64,000 nt of DNA, from assembly GCA_013287135.1 (NCBI GenBank), contig JABDEK010000015.1, forward strand, positions 1 through 64,000, written 5' to 3'. The translations under genes and the position numbers were made by a program. The stretch is from Acidobacteriota bacterium. GTDB lineage: Bacteria > Acidobacteriota > Terriglobia > Acidiferrales > UBA7541. The first letter of the stretch is position 1. Each line of letters opens with the position of its first letter. Below are positions 46,025 to 54,529 of this stretch, in pieces. The notes under the pieces are model-generated. The model ran no database searches. It worked only from the letters and a program-made list of their open reading frames with translations, and had not been told where the DNA came from.

Positions 46025-46432
46025 TTGCAAACAGCTACGGTGAAGTGGGTTGGGGGCGAAGAATTCGTCGCCCAAATGCCTTCGGGGCATGCGGTGCCAT
46101 TCGATGCGGACAGAAAACACAACGCCGCCCCGGGCCCCATGGAAATGCTGCTGGGTGCGCTGGGAGCGTGCTCGTCCGTCGATGTCGTTATGATTCTGGC
46201 GAAGAAACGCCAGAAACTTGTGTCGCTGGAAGTGGTTATTTCCGGCGAGCGCGCTGCCGAGCCTCCGGCGGTCTGGACGAAAATCGACATGGTTTATCGC
46301 CTCTCCGGCGCAGTGGAAGAGAAAGCGGCACGCGATGCCATCGAATTAAGCCAGTCGAAATATTGTTCGGTGGCGGCTATGCTGCGAAAGACTGCTGAGA
46401 TCACCTACCGTCTCGAAATCTCGCGTTCATAG
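46025..46432 (+). CDS. OsmC family peroxiredoxin-like protein
   Basis: About 135 residues from a TTG at 46025, chosen because GGAGG lies directly upstream; the surrounding in-frame sequence before it is not conserved-like. The OsmC pattern is present: Cys49 in LGACSSVD and Cys114 in KYCSVAAM, the two reactive cysteines, plus the GPMEMLLGAL helix. OsmC/Ohr proteins reduce organic hydroperoxides or bind related thiols. It is about 140 bases after the signalling gene and before fabH, in the same direction. Confidence 0.8.
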   Translation: MQTATVKWVGGEEFVAQMPSGHAVPFDADRKHNAAPGPMEMLLGALGACSSVDVVMILAKKRQKLVSLEVVISGERAAEPPAVWTKIDMVYRLSGAVEEKAARDAIELSQSKYCSVAAMLRKTAEITYRLEISRS

Positions 46433-46462
46433 GAGCATCGAACAGAACGAGGCGTGTTTTGC

Positions 46463-46492
46463 TTGTCACGCATGCAAGCGATTGCATACAAT
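46463..46492 (+). promoter_or_regulatory. fabH promoter with palindrome in the spacer
   Basis: TTGTCA (46463-46468) and TACAAT (46487-46492) at 18-base spacing match sigma-70-type boxes. Between them lies a perfect inverted repeat ATGCAA-N4-TTGCAT (46472-46487), whose right arm touches the -10. Its place suits a repressor operator. Confidence 0.45.
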
Positions 46493-46525
46493 CGCGGGCT
46501 GCTGTTGGCATCCTGGAGAAGATGA

Positions 46526-47524
46526 ATGGGCAGGCGCATTGCCGCAAAAATTACCGGAGTGGCAGGATACGTTCCGCCGCGCGTGGTCACCAATTTTGAC
46601 CTTGAAAAAATGGTGGACACAAATGACCAATGGATCCGCACGCGCACCGGAATCCGTGAACGCCACTATGCGGACGCGGGCGTGGGATCTTCGCATCTGG
46701 GAGCCGAAGCAGCCAGGAAATTGCTCGCTGCAAAGGGAGTCCCGTCCGAACAAATTGACTTGATTGTGGTGGCCACCGTGACTCCGGACATGCTGTTTCC
46801 CGCCACCGCTTGCCTGGTTCAAGACCGTATCGGCGCGAAAAATGCCTGGGGCTTTGATCTTTCCGCCGCTTGTTCCGGATTTGCTTACGCGCTAACTGTT
46901 GGCGCGCAGTTCGTCGGCGCTGGAACGCATAAAAAAGCTCTGGTGATCGGTAGCGATGTGATGACCTCCATACTGGATTATCAAGATCGTGCCACCTGCG
47001 TTCTTTTTGGCGACGGCGCCGGCGCCGTGTTGGTGGAACCCGTCACTTCCGATAACGAAGGCATTCTGGATTTCGCTCATGACGTGGATGGATCGGGAGG
47101 ATGCAATCTCTACATGCCGGCTGGCGGATCTCTGAAGCCCGCGTCGCTGGAAACGGTCGAAAAAAGAATGCACTACGTGCATCAAGAGGGCGCGCAGGTT
47201 TTCAAATATGCGGTCCGACGCATGAGCGAGCTGGCCGTCCAAATTCTAGAGCGCAATGGATTCACCAGCCGCGACTTGGCGCTAGTGGTGCCGCATCAGG
47301 CAAATCTGCGGATTATCCAGGCCATGCAGGAACGGCTGGGCCTGGATGACTCGAAAATTATCATCAATATAGATCGCTTTGGAAACACCACCGCTGCAAC
47401 CATACCGCTGGCTCTGATGGATGCGCTGGAACAGGGGCGTTTGCACAAGGGCGATCTGGTGCTCGTGATTACGGTCGGCGCGGGTTACACTACCGGCGCC
47501 ATTTTGATGCGCTGGGCCTACTAA
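46526..47524 (+). CDS. fabH: 3-oxoacyl-ACP synthase III
   Basis: A 332-residue thiolase-fold enzyme with the full FabH triad: Cys116 in [11 protein letters not shown], His257 in VPHQANLRI, Asn287 in [10 protein letters not shown]. It joins acetyl-CoA (or a branched acyl-CoA) to malonyl-ACP and starts fatty-acid synthesis. The ATG follows GGAGAAG at good spacing. It stands apart from other fab genes here and has its own promoter with an inverted repeat. Confidence 0.93.
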   Translation: MGRRIAAKITGVAGYVPPRVVTNFDLEKMVDTNDQWIRTRTGIRERHYADAGVGSSHLGAEAARKLLAAKGVPSEQIDLIVVATVTPDMLFPATACLVQDRIGAKNAWGFDLSAACSGFAYALTVGAQFVGAGTHKKALVIGSDVMTSILDYQDRATCVLFGDGAGAVLVEPVTSDNEGILDFAHDVDGSGGCNLYMPAGGSLKPASLETVEKRMHYVHQEGAQVFKYAVRRMSELAVQILERNGFTSRDLALVVPHQANLRIIQAMQERLGLDDSKIIINIDRFGNTTAATIPLALMDALEQGRLHKGDLVLVITVGAGYTTGAILMRWAY

Positions 47525-47544
47525 CTTTCCGGCGAAACGTCGCG

Positions 47545-49929
47545 CTAGTGTCCAATAATTATCAGCACAGGATTCAAGTCGCCCGGCGTGGCTGTAATCA
47601 TCACTACGTTCGCGGGCGAAACGATAAAGAAATAGCCGGTGAAACCGGTCGGAGTGGATAAGGTCATCGTTCCGCTGCCATCCGTATTGCCGGTCGCATT
47701 CAAGACATACGTGCCTGTGGATGCGCCGGATGAATTGCCGGATGTTGTGCTTTGATCTTGGGTTCCACCCACCGCGGAAATGCCGTCGAAGCTGAGAAAT
47801 CCGGAAAGATCGCGGTCCGCACTAACTGCTGGAGCGGAGGTGCCATCCACCAACGATGTTGATTTAATTGTTTCCGCGGTGAACGGTGCTGCCGATTGCG
47901 GCGCGAAATAACCAAATGTCGGAGCGTTCTGCACTATGCTCACGCAAAACGCTTGATTCGTATTAATCAGATAAAGGATAGGTAAGAAGGTAGAGTTGAA
48001 TTCCACCGATCCTTGTACCCGGCCCAGGCTATCTGAAGTATAGGCGTCTGCGACTGGCGTACCATTTGTGCCAAATATTGTTCCGGCCTGATTGTCAGTT
48101 TGCAATACGGCCATGCTTGAAGTGCCGCTTGTGGCTGAAAGTTCGACCACTTGGACTTCGGGAAGATATGTGCCGGCGGAGATCAGTTGCCCGCTAAGTC
48201 CACCCACCATCGTTCCGCTTAAGACGCCCTGGGTAACGAATGGTTGTCCGATTTGCTGAACCATTTCTCCGACCGCGAGATATGGAGTAGTGCTGATACC
48301 GCTCACTGTATCGGTTTCGATCAGGAACGCTTCGCCGCCCGAAATCGGATAGATACTATAGTTCTGGTTCGCAAGGCCCACGGACGACAACGCGAGACTA
48401 CAGTGACTGCTGTCGGGTCCGGACACGTAGGTGCCTGAGACCGAAGTGTCATCGATGGTCACTAGTCCAGGTGTATTTGTATCCATCTCGCCGAAGGACA
48501 ATGAACCTGTGGTTCCCGGAGCAATCGGCGTTGTAGCCGTAAATCTGCCTGCGAACGCGAGCGGACCTGTGCCGTTGGCCGCGGATTGTCCCGCGAAACC
48601 CGCACCGCCAAACGCGAAATCGCCGCCGTAGGTGCTGGCGACCGTGCTACTCACAATGCATGTCGTCACAGTCTGAAGCGCAATCCGGCCGGAACCGCGC
48701 GTGCCTGTGGTGTCAAATTCAATAAATCTGCCGTTCCCAGTAGCATCAATTGAAAACGCATAAGTGTACTGTTGGGCGGGCTGAGCAGGAGTGCTTCCGG
48801 TAAACGTGAAAGTCCCGCGACCGTCAGCTCCCAAAGTGTAAGTGCCCACGAGATTCGTGTAAGTCACATCCATTCCTGAGATTGAGTTGTAATCTTCTTC
48901 GCCACCCGTGATTCCGCCGGTGCCATTTGCAGTGAATGTTCCAGCAAAGGCCACGAATCCAGTGCTGTTGTAACCGCTGAATTCGAAAGCGTACGGGCCG
49001 TTTAGTCCGGCGAGATTTTGAGCGCCACTGACAGCAAGAGTGAAAGTGGCAGTGACGGAAACAGGAGGGGTCGAGTTGTCCGTTACGGTGATGCCAAAAG
49101 TGTAAGTTCCTGCCGTTGTCGGTGTCCCGGAGAGAACCCCTGTAGTGGGAGCCAGCGTGAGCCCCGCGGGAAGTGTCGATCCGCTCGCGACGGTCCAGGT
49201 GTACGGCATATTGCCGCCAGTAGCGGCGAAAGTTACCGAATAAGCTGTGGTCGTGCTTGCGGGCGTCAAAGGCGATGTTGTAGTGATCCCCAGCGAGCTG
49301 ACTGCCAGCATGAATTGTTCGGAGTTAGAGAAACCTGCCGCATCTGTCACCGTAATCGTAAAGGGGTAGGTTCCCGCTACGGTCGGTTTGCCGGTGATTT
49401 GCACTGTGTCTGTGACGCTCGGTGCGAGCGAGAGTCCGGTGGGCAAAGCGCCGGAACTGATGGACCAGGAAAGAGGCAGCAATCCGCCGGTTGCAGTCAC
49501 CGTGGCGCTATACGCCGCGTTCAGCGTCGCTGTGGACAGCGACGTAGTTGTAATCGTCGGCGGCGGCACCATATTAATGGTGACCGTGGCGAACTGCTTC
49601 GGAAAATCTATGGAGCTGACTATGATTTTGACCGTTGTCGCGGTTGTGACGGCGTTCGGTGCGGTATAAGTAGCAGTGGTACTGCTCGTTTGGTTCAGAG
49701 TGCCGAAACCGGGAAGGCTGCTAAAATTAAATGCCACGCCGCCCGCGTTGAGATCATTCAGCACGTTTGCCTGAATCGTGACGGATTGGCTCTGCGCAAT
49801 AGTTTGCGTACCCTTGGGAGCCAGGATCTGCACTTCATTGAAGGTGGGTGGCTTCTGAGCGCAGCCTGAGAACTGGATCAGCGCAAATAAGACACTTGCA
49901 AGCAAAATCGAAACTTCGGCGCGCTTCAT
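47545..49929 (-). CDS. Surface lipoprotein with putative Ig repeats
   Basis: About 794 residues. The ATG at 49929 has AAGGAGG at ideal spacing; starts further upstream do not. A lipobox (IQFSGC) gives a lipid-anchored mature protein. Residues about 40-125 form one Ig-like domain, then two putative-Ig (He_PIG) repeats with the hallmark GLSLAPSVTDTVQITGKPTVAGTY-type and GVLSGTPTTAGTYTFGITV endings. The C-terminal 450 residues are Thr/Ser/Gly-rich beta-repeats of unknown type. Typical of adhesin-like surface proteins in soil bacteria; the function is unproven. Confidence 0.8.
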   Translation of the reverse strand: MKRAEVSILLASVLFALIQFSGCAQKPPTFNEVQILAPKGTQTIAQSQSVTIQANVLNDLNAGGVAFNFSSLPGFGTLNQTSSTTATYTAPNAVTTATTVKIIVSSIDFPKQFATVTINMVPPPTITTTSLSTATLNAAYSATVTATGGLLPLSWSISSGALPTGLSLAPSVTDTVQITGKPTVAGTYPFTITVTDAAGFSNSEQFMLAVSSLGITTTSPLTPASTTTAYSVTFAATGGNMPYTWTVASGSTLPAGLTLAPTTGVLSGTPTTAGTYTFGITVTDNSTPPVSVTATFTLAVSGAQNLAGLNGPYAFEFSGYNSTGFVAFAGTFTANGTGGITGGEEDYNSISGMDVTYTNLVGTYTLGADGRGTFTFTGSTPAQPAQQYTYAFSIDATGNGRFIEFDTTGTRGSGRIALQTVTTCIVSSTVASTYGGDFAFGGAGFAGQSAANGTGPLAFAGRFTATTPIAPGTTGSLSFGEMDTNTPGLVTIDDTSVSGTYVSGPDSSHCSLALSSVGLANQNYSIYPISGGEAFLIETDTVSGISTTPYLAVGEMVQQIGQPFVTQGVLSGTMVGGLSGQLISAGTYLPEVQVVELSATSGTSSMAVLQTDNQAGTIFGTNGTPVADAYTSDSLGRVQGSVEFNSTFLPILYLINTNQAFCVSIVQNAPTFGYFAPQSAAPFTAETIKSTSLVDGTSAPAVSADRDLSGFLSFDGISAVGGTQDQSTTSGNSSGASTGTYVLNATGNTDGSGTMTLSTPTGFTGYFFIVSPANVVMITATPGDLNPVLIIIGH

Positions 49930-50155
49930 TGTGGCGCCTCCTTCAATTGGGACATGCATGCCCCTGGGTTTTGTAAGATTTAATTGGGCCACAAAAACGG
50001 GTTAAGTATTAGGAAATGACTTGTCAGAATGGCGTATCAGGCAACCGGGCTGGAGAACAGGCGAAAATGTGGCGCACCAAGGATATGCGAGGCTAGCCAA
50101 ACAGATGAGTATACGATATCCGGCGAGCATGGAAGAAAATTGGGACGCGACTGAA

Positions 50156-50632
50156 CTAGTAGGAGCGGGCTTGGTTCGCGATGCTTATGTTGCGTTCCAG
50201 ACGCTGCGATAGGCGTACCGTCGCATACTGAGTGCACAAGGCCATTTCGCGCTGAGTCCAGCTGAAGCCTTCTGCCGGCAGAATCGAACTGCCCACGCGG
50301 CCCACGAGATTCATCACGGCGTAATAGAGGCTTACTGCGCGCAAATTCGTGGTTGGGCTCGTTTCAAGCTCGGGGCAAAGATCTCGGTAAACCGCTTTAA
50401 CCTCTGCGAAGCTGGTGGAACGTAGGCGGTTAGGATAGGGCTGAAGCGAAGCATCGGCTTCGTTAACATACTGCTCGGAAACCGCGCGAAGCAGCGATGC
50501 GCGCCACGCAAACATGGTGAACTGCATCAGCGCTGCGATTGAGATCACGAGAATGAAGGCTGCGATTAGCATTTTCGACCATGGACAGTTTGCGGTTTTC
50601 AGGCGCCGGCGACAATAGAACGACCGTACCAC
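50156..50632 (-). CDS. Small single-pass membrane protein, duplicated (copy 1)
   Basis: A 158-residue protein with a basic N-terminus (YCRRRLKTANC), one hydrophobic helix (MLIAAFILVISIAALMQF, about residues 21-38) and a periplasmic part of about 120 residues. Two cysteines in LCPEL and LCTQY are shared with copy 2 and could form a disulphide. I do not recognise the family. The annotated start is a GTG; the basic N-terminal codons are also present in the DNA of copy 2. About 106 of 138 residues match copy 2. Confidence 0.6.
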   Translation of the reverse strand: MVRSFYCRRRLKTANCPWSKMLIAAFILVISIAALMQFTMFAWRASLLRAVSEQYVNEADASLQPYPNRLRSTSFAEVKAVYRDLCPELETSPTTNLRAVSLYYAVMNLVGRVGSSILPAEGFSWTQREMALCTQYATVRLSQRLERNISIANQARSY

Positions 50633-50683
50633 TCGAGCAGACAGATAGAGTTGGGCAGGACTATGTGGCAGGAAGCGAATCGA

Positions 50684-51100
50684 CTAGTAGGAGCGGGCCT
50701 GGTTCACGACGTTTATGTTGCGCTCTAGCCGCTGTGACAGACGCACCGTCGCATACTGAGTGCAGAGGGCCATTTCCCGGTGTGGCCAGCTGAAGCCTTC
50801 TGCCGGCATAATGGAAGCGCCTAAGCGGCTAAGAAAGCCCATGGCGGTGTAATAGATGCTGACTGGGCGTAGGTTGGCGGCTGGTGCGGACTGCAGTTCA
50901 GGGCAGAGCTCGCGATAAACCGCCATTACTTCTTGGAAACTGCTGAAACTTAACAGGTTAGGATAGGGCTGAAGCGACGCGTTGGCTTCGTTAACATACT
51001 GCTCGGAAACCGCGCGAAGCAGCGATGCGCGCCACGCAAACATGGCGAACTGCAGCAGCGCTGCGGTTGAGATCACGAGAATGAAGGCTGCGATTAACAT
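50684..51100 (-). CDS. Small single-pass membrane protein, duplicated (copy 2)
   Basis: A 138-residue protein, paralogue of the gene at 50156. One hydrophobic helix (LIAAFILVISTAALLQF) then the same periplasmic part, with LCPEL, PAEGFSW and LCTQYATVRLSQRLERN conserved. The DNA upstream of the ATG at 51100 continues to encode the basic N-terminal extension found in copy 1 (CRRRLKT), so the true start may lie further upstream at a non-ATG codon. Divergent from the SnoaL-like gene. Confidence 0.6.
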   Translation of the reverse strand: MLIAAFILVISTAALLQFAMFAWRASLLRAVSEQYVNEANASLQPYPNLLSFSSFQEVMAVYRELCPELQSAPAANLRPVSIYYTAMGFLSRLGASIMPAEGFSWPHREMALCTQYATVRLSQRLERNINVVNQARSY

Positions 51101-51264
51101 TTTCGACCAAGGACAGTTTGGGGTTTTCAGGCGCCGGCGGCAATGGAACGTCAGTACTGTTTTTGAGGGGATGACACACGGCGTTAACCAATGGGAATTG
51201 AGTCAAGGCGAGGGCAGGTTTGATCGAAGCCTGAATTATTACTGCACGAACTTAGGGGGATTTG

Positions 51265-51756
51265 ATGACACCTAAACTGCTGTTGGCCTGGATTTTGTGC
51301 GCCGGTTTTGTGTTTGCGATTTCATTTGCCATCAATCCGCGTGTGCAGGCAGCGGATGAGTCTGCCGAGGCGCAAATTCGGTCAGTCTTGGACATGCAAT
51401 CGTCTGCATGGAACCGAGGCGATATAGCCACGTTCATGGAGGGATATTGGAAATCACCGGAGATCGAATTTGTAGGGGCGAGCGGGATCACCAGGGGTTG
51501 GCAAGCCGTCCTCGATCGTTATCGCCGGAATTATCCGGATGGGAAAGCCATGGGTAAATTGTCCTTCTCAAATCTTGAGGTTCACGTGATATGTCCGGAT
51601 GCCGCATTTGCGATCGGGAATTTCCAACTCGAACGCGAGAAAGACCGGCCCAGCGGTGTGTTTACGCTAAATTTTCGGAAGTTCAAGAAAGGTTGGCGAA
51701 TCGTGGCGGACCATACAACAGGTTTTGCGGCGCCTGCGACGGCAACCTCTCAATAG
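51265..51756 (+). CDS. Exported SnoaL/DUF4440-like protein
   Basis: A 163-residue protein from the ATG at 51265 (AGGGGGA 5 bases upstream). A signal peptide or anchor (LLLAWILCAGFVFAISF) leads to an NTF2-like cone fold with the DUF4440 pattern: IRSVLDMQSSAWNRGDIATF, then WRIVADHTT at the end. Such domains bind small hydrophobic ligands or act as isomerases; no catalytic residue can be assigned here. Located in the periplasm. Divergent from the duplicated membrane protein genes. Confidence 0.72.
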   Translation: MTPKLLLAWILCAGFVFAISFAINPRVQAADESAEAQIRSVLDMQSSAWNRGDIATFMEGYWKSPEIEFVGASGITRGWQAVLDRYRRNYPDGKAMGKLSFSNLEVHVICPDAAFAIGNFQLEREKDRPSGVFTLNFRKFKKGWRIVADHTTGFAAPATATSQ

Positions 51757-51913
51757 GTTTCAAGACTTGCTCGCGTGCGGCCGTTAGAAATCTCCATTTG
51801 TCGTCGTCCAAGACAGTGCAAAAAAAGCGGCAAGAGGTTGGGAATAGTTCCAGAGTGAACATTTTTTCAGGGATAATGGCAACTTGTTGAACTGCTGAAT
51901 AGGAGATACGAGT

Positions 51914-52867
51914 TTGCGTGCAGTCATCACAGGCGGAGCAGGATTTCTGGGTTCTCATCTCTGCGAATTGATGCTCGAGAAGGGTTGGGACGTTCTCTGT
52001 CTGGACAACCTGGTGACGGGAAACCAATCGAATGTAGCGCACCTGCTCCCGCATCCCCGTTTCCGATTCGCCCATCAGGACGTAACTCGCTATATAGAAG
52101 TGCAAGGACCGGTGGAAGCTGTGCTTCACTTTGCTTCTCCTGCCAGTCCTCCGGATTACTTGAAATTTCCGATACAGACACTAAAGGTCGGCGCTCTGGG
52201 GACGCACAACACGCTCGGTCTCGCCATGGCCAAGAAGGCGAGATTTTTTCTAGCGTCTACTTCGGAATGCTACGGAGATCCGCAGGTCAGTCCGCAGCCC
52301 GAAACATATTGGGGCCACGTGAATCCAGTGGGGCCTCGCGGCGTATATGACGAGGCCAAGCGCTACGCCGAAGCCATGACCATGGCTTACCACCGCTATC
52401 ACGGTCTGGATACACGCATTATACGGATCTTTAATACCTATGGTCCGCGCATGAGGCTGAACGATGGCCGCGCCCTTCCGAATTTCCTCTACCAGGCGCT
52501 CAGTGGAGAACCGATTACGGTGTATGGTGACGGCAAGCAGACGCGGAGTTTTTGCTACGTCTCGGACTTGCTGGATGGAATTTACAAGCTTCTTGAATCA
52601 AATGAGCACGAGCCAACTAATATCGGTAATCCTCAGGAAATCACCATTCTGGAATTTGCGGAACGCGTTCGCGCACTGGTCGGAGCCGACGTTCCCATCA
52701 TTTTTCATCCATTGCCGCAGGACGATCCCAAGCAACGCTGTCCCGACATCAGCAAAGCGCGCCGCGTTTTAGGTTGGGAGCCTGAGGTGAAACTGGAAGA
52801 CGGATTGCGCCTCACGTATGAATATTTCCGACAGCGATTCGCGCAGATCAGCCAACCAGCCAAATAA
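51914..52867 (+). CDS. UDP-glucuronate decarboxylase-like (UXS) SDR enzyme
   Basis: A 317-residue extended short-chain dehydrogenase. The NAD motif is [10 protein letters not shown]; Ser/Thr in STSECYGDP and the catalytic YDEAK (Tyr-x3-Lys) follow. The CYGDP and NTYGPRM patterns match UDP-xylose synthase/UDP-glucuronate decarboxylases. It would make UDP-xylose for surface polysaccharide. The start is a TTG with AGGAGA 8 bases upstream. First gene of the polysaccharide locus on the plus strand. Confidence 0.86.
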   Translation: MRAVITGGAGFLGSHLCELMLEKGWDVLCLDNLVTGNQSNVAHLLPHPRFRFAHQDVTRYIEVQGPVEAVLHFASPASPPDYLKFPIQTLKVGALGTHNTLGLAMAKKARFFLASTSECYGDPQVSPQPETYWGHVNPVGPRGVYDEAKRYAEAMTMAYHRYHGLDTRIIRIFNTYGPRMRLNDGRALPNFLYQALSGEPITVYGDGKQTRSFCYVSDLLDGIYKLLESNEHEPTNIGNPQEITILEFAERVRALVGADVPIIFHPLPQDDPKQRCPDISKARRVLGWEPEVKLEDGLRLTYEYFRQRFAQISQPAK

Positions 52868-52982
52868 TCACGAGCTCGTTTCTGTCGAAAGCTTCGTAGC
52901 CCGGCGAATTCATCCGTAGTAGAATCCTGCCAATCAAAGCCGCTTCGCGCCCAATTCGTTTGAGTATCGCGGAAGCATAGCC

Positions 52983-53864
52983 ATGGAAATCCTCTGGCCA
53001 ACCTTGGGCATTTGTGTTCTGGTAGGCTTTGTGTTTTTTGTGTTAGCCCAGCATTGGCAGCGCCTTCTGCGGAATCAAAACGTTACCATCCGCCGGTTGA
53101 CCGAGAGAGTGCGGACCCTGCAAGCAATCGATGACCCGGAATTTCGCCGCCGTCTTGACGAGTCAAGTCCTTCTCCGCTCGAGCAAGTGTTCACTTTTTC
53201 CCTGCGCCTGAGTGATCGCTTTTGGCGCGAGACCCTGAAAGCAACGGCAGAAGACTTATCTTTCATTCGCGCGTTTGGGAGTTTTTTGGGTTCGGTAAAA
53301 ATCGAGCGCTGGCGCAGCCATATGGTGGCCACGATTTCCGAGGTCTTACCCGCACGTCAGTGCGCAGCCTGGCAGACTCGTTCGCTCGACTGTTATTTCG
53401 AAAAATCCTCGGGCTACGAAAAGCTTACGCTCTGGGAAGTTCCGGTCGCTCGGGTGCAAAACTCGGAGCGTCCGCCTGTGCTTGAACTGGCGCTCAAAGA
53501 ACTGTCTATAGAGTTGTGCGCTCATCTTCTCCCGCCGCCCACAAATAACGGTCCTGCAGAATCCGCAGGCCTCGACGAAATTGTGATCTTCCGGGTCCCC
53601 CTTGATTCCACCGAACTTTTGGAATTTCGCAAACAAGATCCGCTGCAAGGTTCTGACAACGGCGAACCTTCGGATCCTTATCGCGATCGTAATTTCTGGC
53701 GTGCCTTCTATTCTCACAGTGATGAAGCCGCCGGATTTGAATGGCAGCTTTGGATCCGCGATCTCGCGAAAAAAGCGGAATGGGAGCGCTGGAAAATCCT
53801 GGAATCGCCTGGCCATGCAGTAGAGCAAAACGCGCAGAAACGTTCGAAGGCAACAAGCGCTTAA
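52983..53864 (+). CDS. Membrane-anchored protein of unknown function
   Basis: A 293-residue protein with one N-terminal helix (LGICVLVGFVFFVLAQ) and a cytoplasmic or periplasmic body with Arg-rich coiled-coil-like stretch (residues about 38-80) then mixed alpha/beta sequence, ending WERWKILESPGHA. I recognise no domain. It shares its stop region with the convergent YdcF-like gene (4-base overlap). Position suggests a role in the polysaccharide locus, without proof. Confidence 0.65.
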   Translation: MEILWPTLGICVLVGFVFFVLAQHWQRLLRNQNVTIRRLTERVRTLQAIDDPEFRRRLDESSPSPLEQVFTFSLRLSDRFWRETLKATAEDLSFIRAFGSFLGSVKIERWRSHMVATISEVLPARQCAAWQTRSLDCYFEKSSGYEKLTLWEVPVARVQNSERPPVLELALKELSIELCAHLLPPPTNNGPAESAGLDEIVIFRVPLDSTELLEFRKQDPLQGSDNGEPSDPYRDRNFWRAFYSHSDEAAGFEWQLWIRDLAKKAEWERWKILESPGHAVEQNAQKRSKATSA

Positions 53865-54523
53865 TCACTATGAGGATGGACCGGCAGGCCTGCCCAAACA
53901 TTCATCAAGCCTAAAATCTCGCGCACCACGGAAAGCGCGTCCCGCGTATTGCGCCACCAATGATCTGCATCATAAGGATCATCCGGCGCTGCTCTTACAA
54001 TCGCAGTCAAATTCTTGTCAGCCAGCTTGTTCCATAGCGCTTTCACTCTGCGTGTGTGCTGCGGGGAGGTCACAATGATCACGCTGGCCTTGTTCTCGCG
54101 GTGCAGTTCGCGAACTATTTCCTCCACTTCCTGCTGGGTATCAACGATAGTGCCGGGAAGAATAAGAACGTCATTCTCCGGCACATGCATATGAATCAAA
54201 ACCTGGCGGCTATATTCATCTTCGCCGGTGTATGAAATTCCCAATTCCTTAAGTTGCTCGGCAGGCTCATCAGGGTGCGTAACCCACACTTCGCTCGCGT
54301 AACCGGAAGCGAAATATTTCGCCGCCCCCTCCGCTCGAAAAGGTAAGCCGCCGCTCAAGACCACGATGGTCTCAGCATGAGCCGGCGGGTCTTCGCGAAC
54401 CAGCCAGCGTCCAACTCCCCGAAAGGCGATAATTCCGAAAACGATCAGCGCGAATAAAATAAAGGCTAAGAAGGAACGCCCGTTCTGCTTGTGCTCGCGA
54501 CCCCGATTTTTCACGCTTTCCAT
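53861..54523 (-). CDS. YdcF/DUF218 family membrane protein
   Basis: A 220-residue protein with one N-terminal helix (FILFALIVFGIIAF) and a DUF218 domain: VVLSGGLPFRAEGAAKY, then YSRQV and the closing VTSPQHTRRVKALW. ElyC/SanA relatives act in envelope polysaccharide or peptidoglycan precursor metabolism. The start follows AAGGATCC, 6 bases after the carbamoyltransferase stop, so it is last in that transcription group. Confidence 0.83.
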   Translation of the reverse strand: MESVKNRGREHKQNGRSFLAFILFALIVFGIIAFRGVGRWLVREDPPAHAETIVVLSGGLPFRAEGAAKYFASGYASEVWVTHPDEPAEQLKELGISYTGEDEYSRQVLIHMHVPENDVLILPGTIVDTQQEVEEIVRELHRENKASVIIVTSPQHTRRVKALWNKLADKNLTAIVRAAPDDPYDADHWWRNTRDALSVVREILGLMNVWAGLPVHPHSD

Positions 54524-54529
54524 GGATCC

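Larger units (their letters stand above)
50155..51154. repeat. Tandem duplication, 528-base period
   Basis: Two direct copies, about 50155-50622 and 50683-51150, each carrying one small minus-strand membrane protein gene. Each copy begins ACTAGTAGGAGCGGGC. About 60 bases (50459-50518 and 50987-51046) are identical; the rest differs by scattered substitutions. About 60 bases of unique sequence lie between the copies. Confidence 0.85.

Noticed and set aside
49018-49869. Arg/Gly-rich open frame on the plus strand inside the Ig lipoprotein gene
   Set aside because: Low-complexity shadow of repeated Thr/Gly codons; the lipoprotein on the other strand has a perfect ribosome site and lipobox.
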